From positions 1 to 16,568 of the forward strand of contig JAZOAS010000057.1 in NCBI GenBank assembly GCA_045595605.1: 16,568 nucleotides of DNA. The letters are read 5' to 3'. The notes under the pieces are model-generated. The model was not told where the DNA came from. It worked only from the letters and a program-made list of their open reading frames with translations, and made no database searches. Made by a program: the position numbers and the translations under genes. Shown one piece after another: positions 14,821-16,568 of the stretch; the stretch's first letter is position 1; every line of letters begins with the position of its first letter. The DNA is from SIG480 sp045595605 (GTDB taxonomy: Bacteria; Bacillota; Clostridia; Oscillospirales; JAAYXM01).

Positions 14821-15494
14821 ATCGTCTTCCTCACTTCCAAAAGCGAATTCAAATCTTCTTCGCGGCGCAGTCTTTCCTCATCCGAAAGAACGCCTGCTAC
14901 ACTTCTGCTTTTAAACTCCCTTGAGAGTCTTTCGAAAACCGCATCTGCATACTCTTTTGCAAGGCTCTCCGTGAGAGCTGATGTGCTTATGTACTTCTCA
15001 AACGGCGCGTATCGGACATCGCCTTCAAACCTCGCCGAGATTACGGCGTACATATGTCCGCCTTCACGAACTATCTGCTCTCTGTATATCGAAAAGCCTT
15101 CGCGGTAAAGATATTCGCGCAATATTTCAGGCTTTGTCATAGGCTGGAGAATAAGCGCAACCCCGTCCTTTGTCCACGGAGCTTTTGAAATGATATCAAC
15201 TATCGTCTCACCGCCCATACCTGCAATCACAACGCAGTCGTGTCTCGCTATCCCGCAGAGTCCGTCGGTAAGGCGGGTTTCGATTTTATCGGAAAGTCCT
15301 GCCGATGCAATCTCTCCTTTAGCGTTCTCAAGCGGGCCTCGGTTTATGTCGCTCGCTGTAATTCTTTTTACCTTCCCGCTTTGCATTGTATATATCGAAA
15401 CATAGCCGTGGTCACAGCCACAGTCCACCATACTCCCGCATTCGGGAACTGCATCCGCGACGGTAAGAAGCCTTGCTCCAAGTTCTCTGTTCAA
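14817..15494 (-). CDS. trmK: tRNA (adenine(22)-N1)-methyltransferase TrmK
   Basis: Methylates N1 of adenine 22 in bacterial tRNAs using S-adenosylmethionine. It is a Rossmann-fold methyltransferase of about 225 residues, normal for the family. Motif I is VDCGCDHGYVSIY (SAM binding), with the acidic SDIN later on. The family motif IAGMGGETI lies mid-protein, followed by LILQPMTKPEILREYLYREG. A charged helical C-terminus follows. The start is uncertain: a GTG at 15503 is in frame, but it sits one base from GAGG (15505-15508), whereas the TTG at 15494 has a normal 8-10 base spacing, so I prefer TTG. The stop overlaps nif3. A terminator lies just upstream, and no good promoter follows it. Confidence 0.92.
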   Translation of the reverse strand: MNRELGARLLTVADAVPECGSMVDCGCDHGYVSIYTMQSGKVKRITASDINRGPLENAKGEIASAGLSDKIETRLTDGLCGIARHDCVVIAGMGGETIVDIISKAPWTKDGVALILQPMTKPEILREYLYREGFSIYREQIVREGGHMYAVISARFEGDVRYAPFEKYISTSALTESLAKEYADAVFERLSREFKSRSVAGVLSDEERLRREEDLNSLLEVRKTI

Positions 15495-15502
15495 ATATAT
15501 CA

Positions 15503-15508
15503 CACCTC
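15503..15508 (-). promoter_or_regulatory. Shine-Dalgarno that favours a TTG start for trmK
   Basis: GAGGTG on the minus strand. It contains the competing GTG codon itself, so that start cannot use it; the TTG at 15494-15492 is 8 bases downstream. The layout mirrors that of rodA. Confidence 0.5.
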
Positions 15509-15516
15509 GCTTAAAT

Positions 15517-15547
15517 AAAAAATGCGTGTCTTATCAGAAGACACGCA
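15517..15547 (-). terminator. Intrinsic terminator of the DUF1858 gene
   Basis: On the minus strand TGCGTGTCTT (15547-15538), loop CTGAT and AAGACACGCA (15532-15523) are followed by T6 (15522-15517). It begins 12 bases after the stop. A five-T run on the plus side (15549-15553) makes it partly symmetric, although no plus-strand gene is present. Confidence 0.85.
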
Positions 15548-15559
15548 ATTTTTAAATTA

Positions 15560-15763
15560 TTACTTGCCCTCGAGGTGATTGTTGAGCTTCTCGAGAAGAG
15601 CGTCGGTATCTACGCCGTGAACAGCGCAAGCCTGCTCAAGGGTTTCACCGCGGGAAGCCGGGCAACCGAGGCAGTGCATCCCGATCTCGAAGAAGTACGG
15701 AGCTGTTGTAACATCCATATCGAGAATATCACCAATGATAGTATCTTTTGTAATCTGAGCCAT
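15560..15763 (-). CDS. DUF1858 domain protein, 67 residues
   Basis: Small soluble protein consisting of a single DUF1858 domain, the fold also found at the N-terminus of ScdA/RIC-type iron-sulphur repair proteins and of some hybrid-cluster-associated proteins. The signature GMHCLGCPASRGETLEQA (28-45) contains a Cys-X2-Cys pair (Cys31, Cys34) that could bind metal or form a disulfide; VTTAPYFFEIG precedes it. The ATG at 15763-15761 follows AAAGGAGAG. It has its own strong promoter and terminator, so it is probably abundantly and independently transcribed. Function is not established. Confidence 0.93.
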   Translation of the reverse strand: MAQITKDTIIGDILDMDVTTAPYFFEIGMHCLGCPASRGETLEQACAVHGVDTDALLEKLNNHLEGK

Positions 15764-15795
15764 TGTTCGGACTCTCCTTTCACAATTATATATTT

Positions 15796-15824
15796 ATTAT
15801 ATAACTGATATATCTTTTTTTCAA
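15796..15824 (-). promoter_or_regulatory. Predicted strong sigma-A promoter of the DUF1858 gene
   Basis: On the minus strand TTGAAA (15824-15819), a 17-base spacer and a perfect TATAAT (15801-15796). The -35 overlaps the stop codon of the upstream tepA-like gene. Its hexamers and spacing are identical to those of the promoter at 11530. Confidence 0.8.
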
Positions 15825-16507
15825 GTGGATTTTCGTATTTTTTTTGCTGACTGAGAGTGAAGAAAAGAAAGCGCGTCCGAAAGCCCGCCGACCTTGTCGA
15901 TAAGCCCTATATCAACAGCCTCCGAGCCGTATATCACCGTTCCGACATCCGTCGCAAGTTCGCCAACTTTAAGCATATATTCGCGAAACTTCTCCGCTGA
16001 CATTTTCGAGTGGCGCTCAACGAAGCTCGTTATCCGCTCCTGGACACGCTCGAAGTAGTTGAATGTCTGCGGTGCGCCGACAACCACCCCGCTCATCCGT
16101 ACCGGATGTATCGTTATCGCCGCACTCTCTGCAATTATCGAAAAGTCCGCCGCAACCGCAAGCGGTACTCCGATAGAGTGTCCGCCGCCAAGGATTAGCG
16201 AAGCAGTCGGTTTCGTCATCCCCGCAATCAGCTCCGCTATTGCAAGACCTGCCTCTATATCTCCGCCGACGGTATTGAGCATTATGAGAAGTCCGTCGAT
16301 ATCATCGTCTTCCTCAACCGCCGCAAGGGAGGGGCACACATGCTCATACTTTGTCGTTTTCGTATCGCTCCCGAGAACACTGTGCCCCTCTATCTGCCCG
16401 ATAATTGTTATACAATGAATGTTTCCGCGCTTTCCATGGGTAACAACGGACCCCGTTTCAACTATGTCCTCTCTGATTTCCTTCTGAACATCGCTTTTTT
16501 CCGACAT
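15821..16507 (-). CDS. TepA-like ClpP-fold serine peptidase
   Basis: Cytosolic protein of the ClpP/crotonase superfamily, most like Bacillus TepA (YmfB), which was linked to protein export and spore-associated protein turnover. It has 228 residues. Visible elements are the ClpP-like strand LLIMLNTVGGDIEAGLAIAE (73-92), the nucleophile Ser111 in GGGHSIGVPLA, His134 in ITIHPVRMSG and the C-terminal SEAVDIGLIDKVGG. The catalytic acid is not obvious; Asp187 is my candidate. The first 30 residues are charged and probably flexible. The ATG at 16507-16505 follows GGAGGG at a 7-base spacing. The right edge leaves only 61 bases upstream, with no clear promoter. The DUF1858 gene follows under a separate promoter. 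Confidence 0.87.
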   Translation of the reverse strand: MSEKSDVQKEIREDIVETGSVVTHGKRGNIHCITIIGQIEGHSVLGSDTKTTKYEHVCPSLAAVEEDDDIDGLLIMLNTVGGDIEAGLAIAELIAGMTKPTASLILGGGHSIGVPLAVAADFSIIAESAAITIHPVRMSGVVVGAPQTFNYFERVQERITSFVERHSKMSAEKFREYMLKVGELATDVGTVIYGSEAVDIGLIDKVGGLSDALSFLHSQSAKKIRKST

Positions 16508-16568
16508 ATTCTGCCCTCCGTAATATTTCTCCCCATATTTTTAACAGAATTTTTATAAAAATACATAT

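Overview
The window looks like a stretch of chromosome from a Clostridia-type Firmicute, probably an uncultured gut anaerobe of the Oscillospiraceae/Ruminococcaceae kind. This is inferred from AGGAGG ribosome binding sites, sigma-A type promoters, GTG and TTG starts, the gdpP-rplI-dnaB order, a CD1247-like protein beside efp, YqeG beside aroQ, and trmK next to nif3. Base composition looks middling. I see no phage, transposon, CRISPR, tRNA or rRNA. No gap between genes exceeds about 160 bases. There are 18 protein genes, 15 on the minus strand and 3 on the plus strand.

Layout from left to right. Positions 1-3704 (minus) hold gdpP, rplI and dnaB, the last cut off by the left edge: c-di-AMP breakdown, ribosomal protein bL9 and the replicative helicase, as in Bacillus. 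Divergent from gdpP is rodA (plus, TTG start), which converges on an AGCS sodium/amino-acid symporter (minus). Divergent from the symporter is a secreted stalk-domain protein with a degraded NodB fold (plus). It converges on an efp operon (minus; efp plus a Cys/Asp-rich zinc-ribbon protein). To the right of efp, and transcribed toward it, lies a minus-strand run that reads lipoprotein, NhaC-type antiporter, YqeG-type HAD phosphatase, aroQ. Divergent from the lipoprotein is an unrecognised 228-residue protein (plus), which converges on trmK-nif3-rqcH (minus). At the right end are a 67-residue DUF1858 protein and a TepA-like ClpP-fold protease, both minus.

How it works together. Most genes are housekeeping: replication, translation (bL9, EF-P, TrmK, RqcH), peptidoglycan synthesis (RodA), second-messenger turnover (GdpP), the shikimate pathway (AroQ) and ion or solute transport (AGCS, NhaC). 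Each of the three convergent junctions has one nearly symmetric GC-rich hairpin flanked by A and T runs, so a single element can stop transcription from both sides. At two junctions the hairpin lies partly or wholly inside a coding region.

I found no clearly new multi-gene system. The points most worth a second look are the NodB-fold protein that has lost nearly all catalytic residues (6481-7608), the terminator-like hairpin inside the uncharacterised gene at 11577-12263, the Cys/Asp-rich protein beside efp, and the lipoprotein paired with NhaC.
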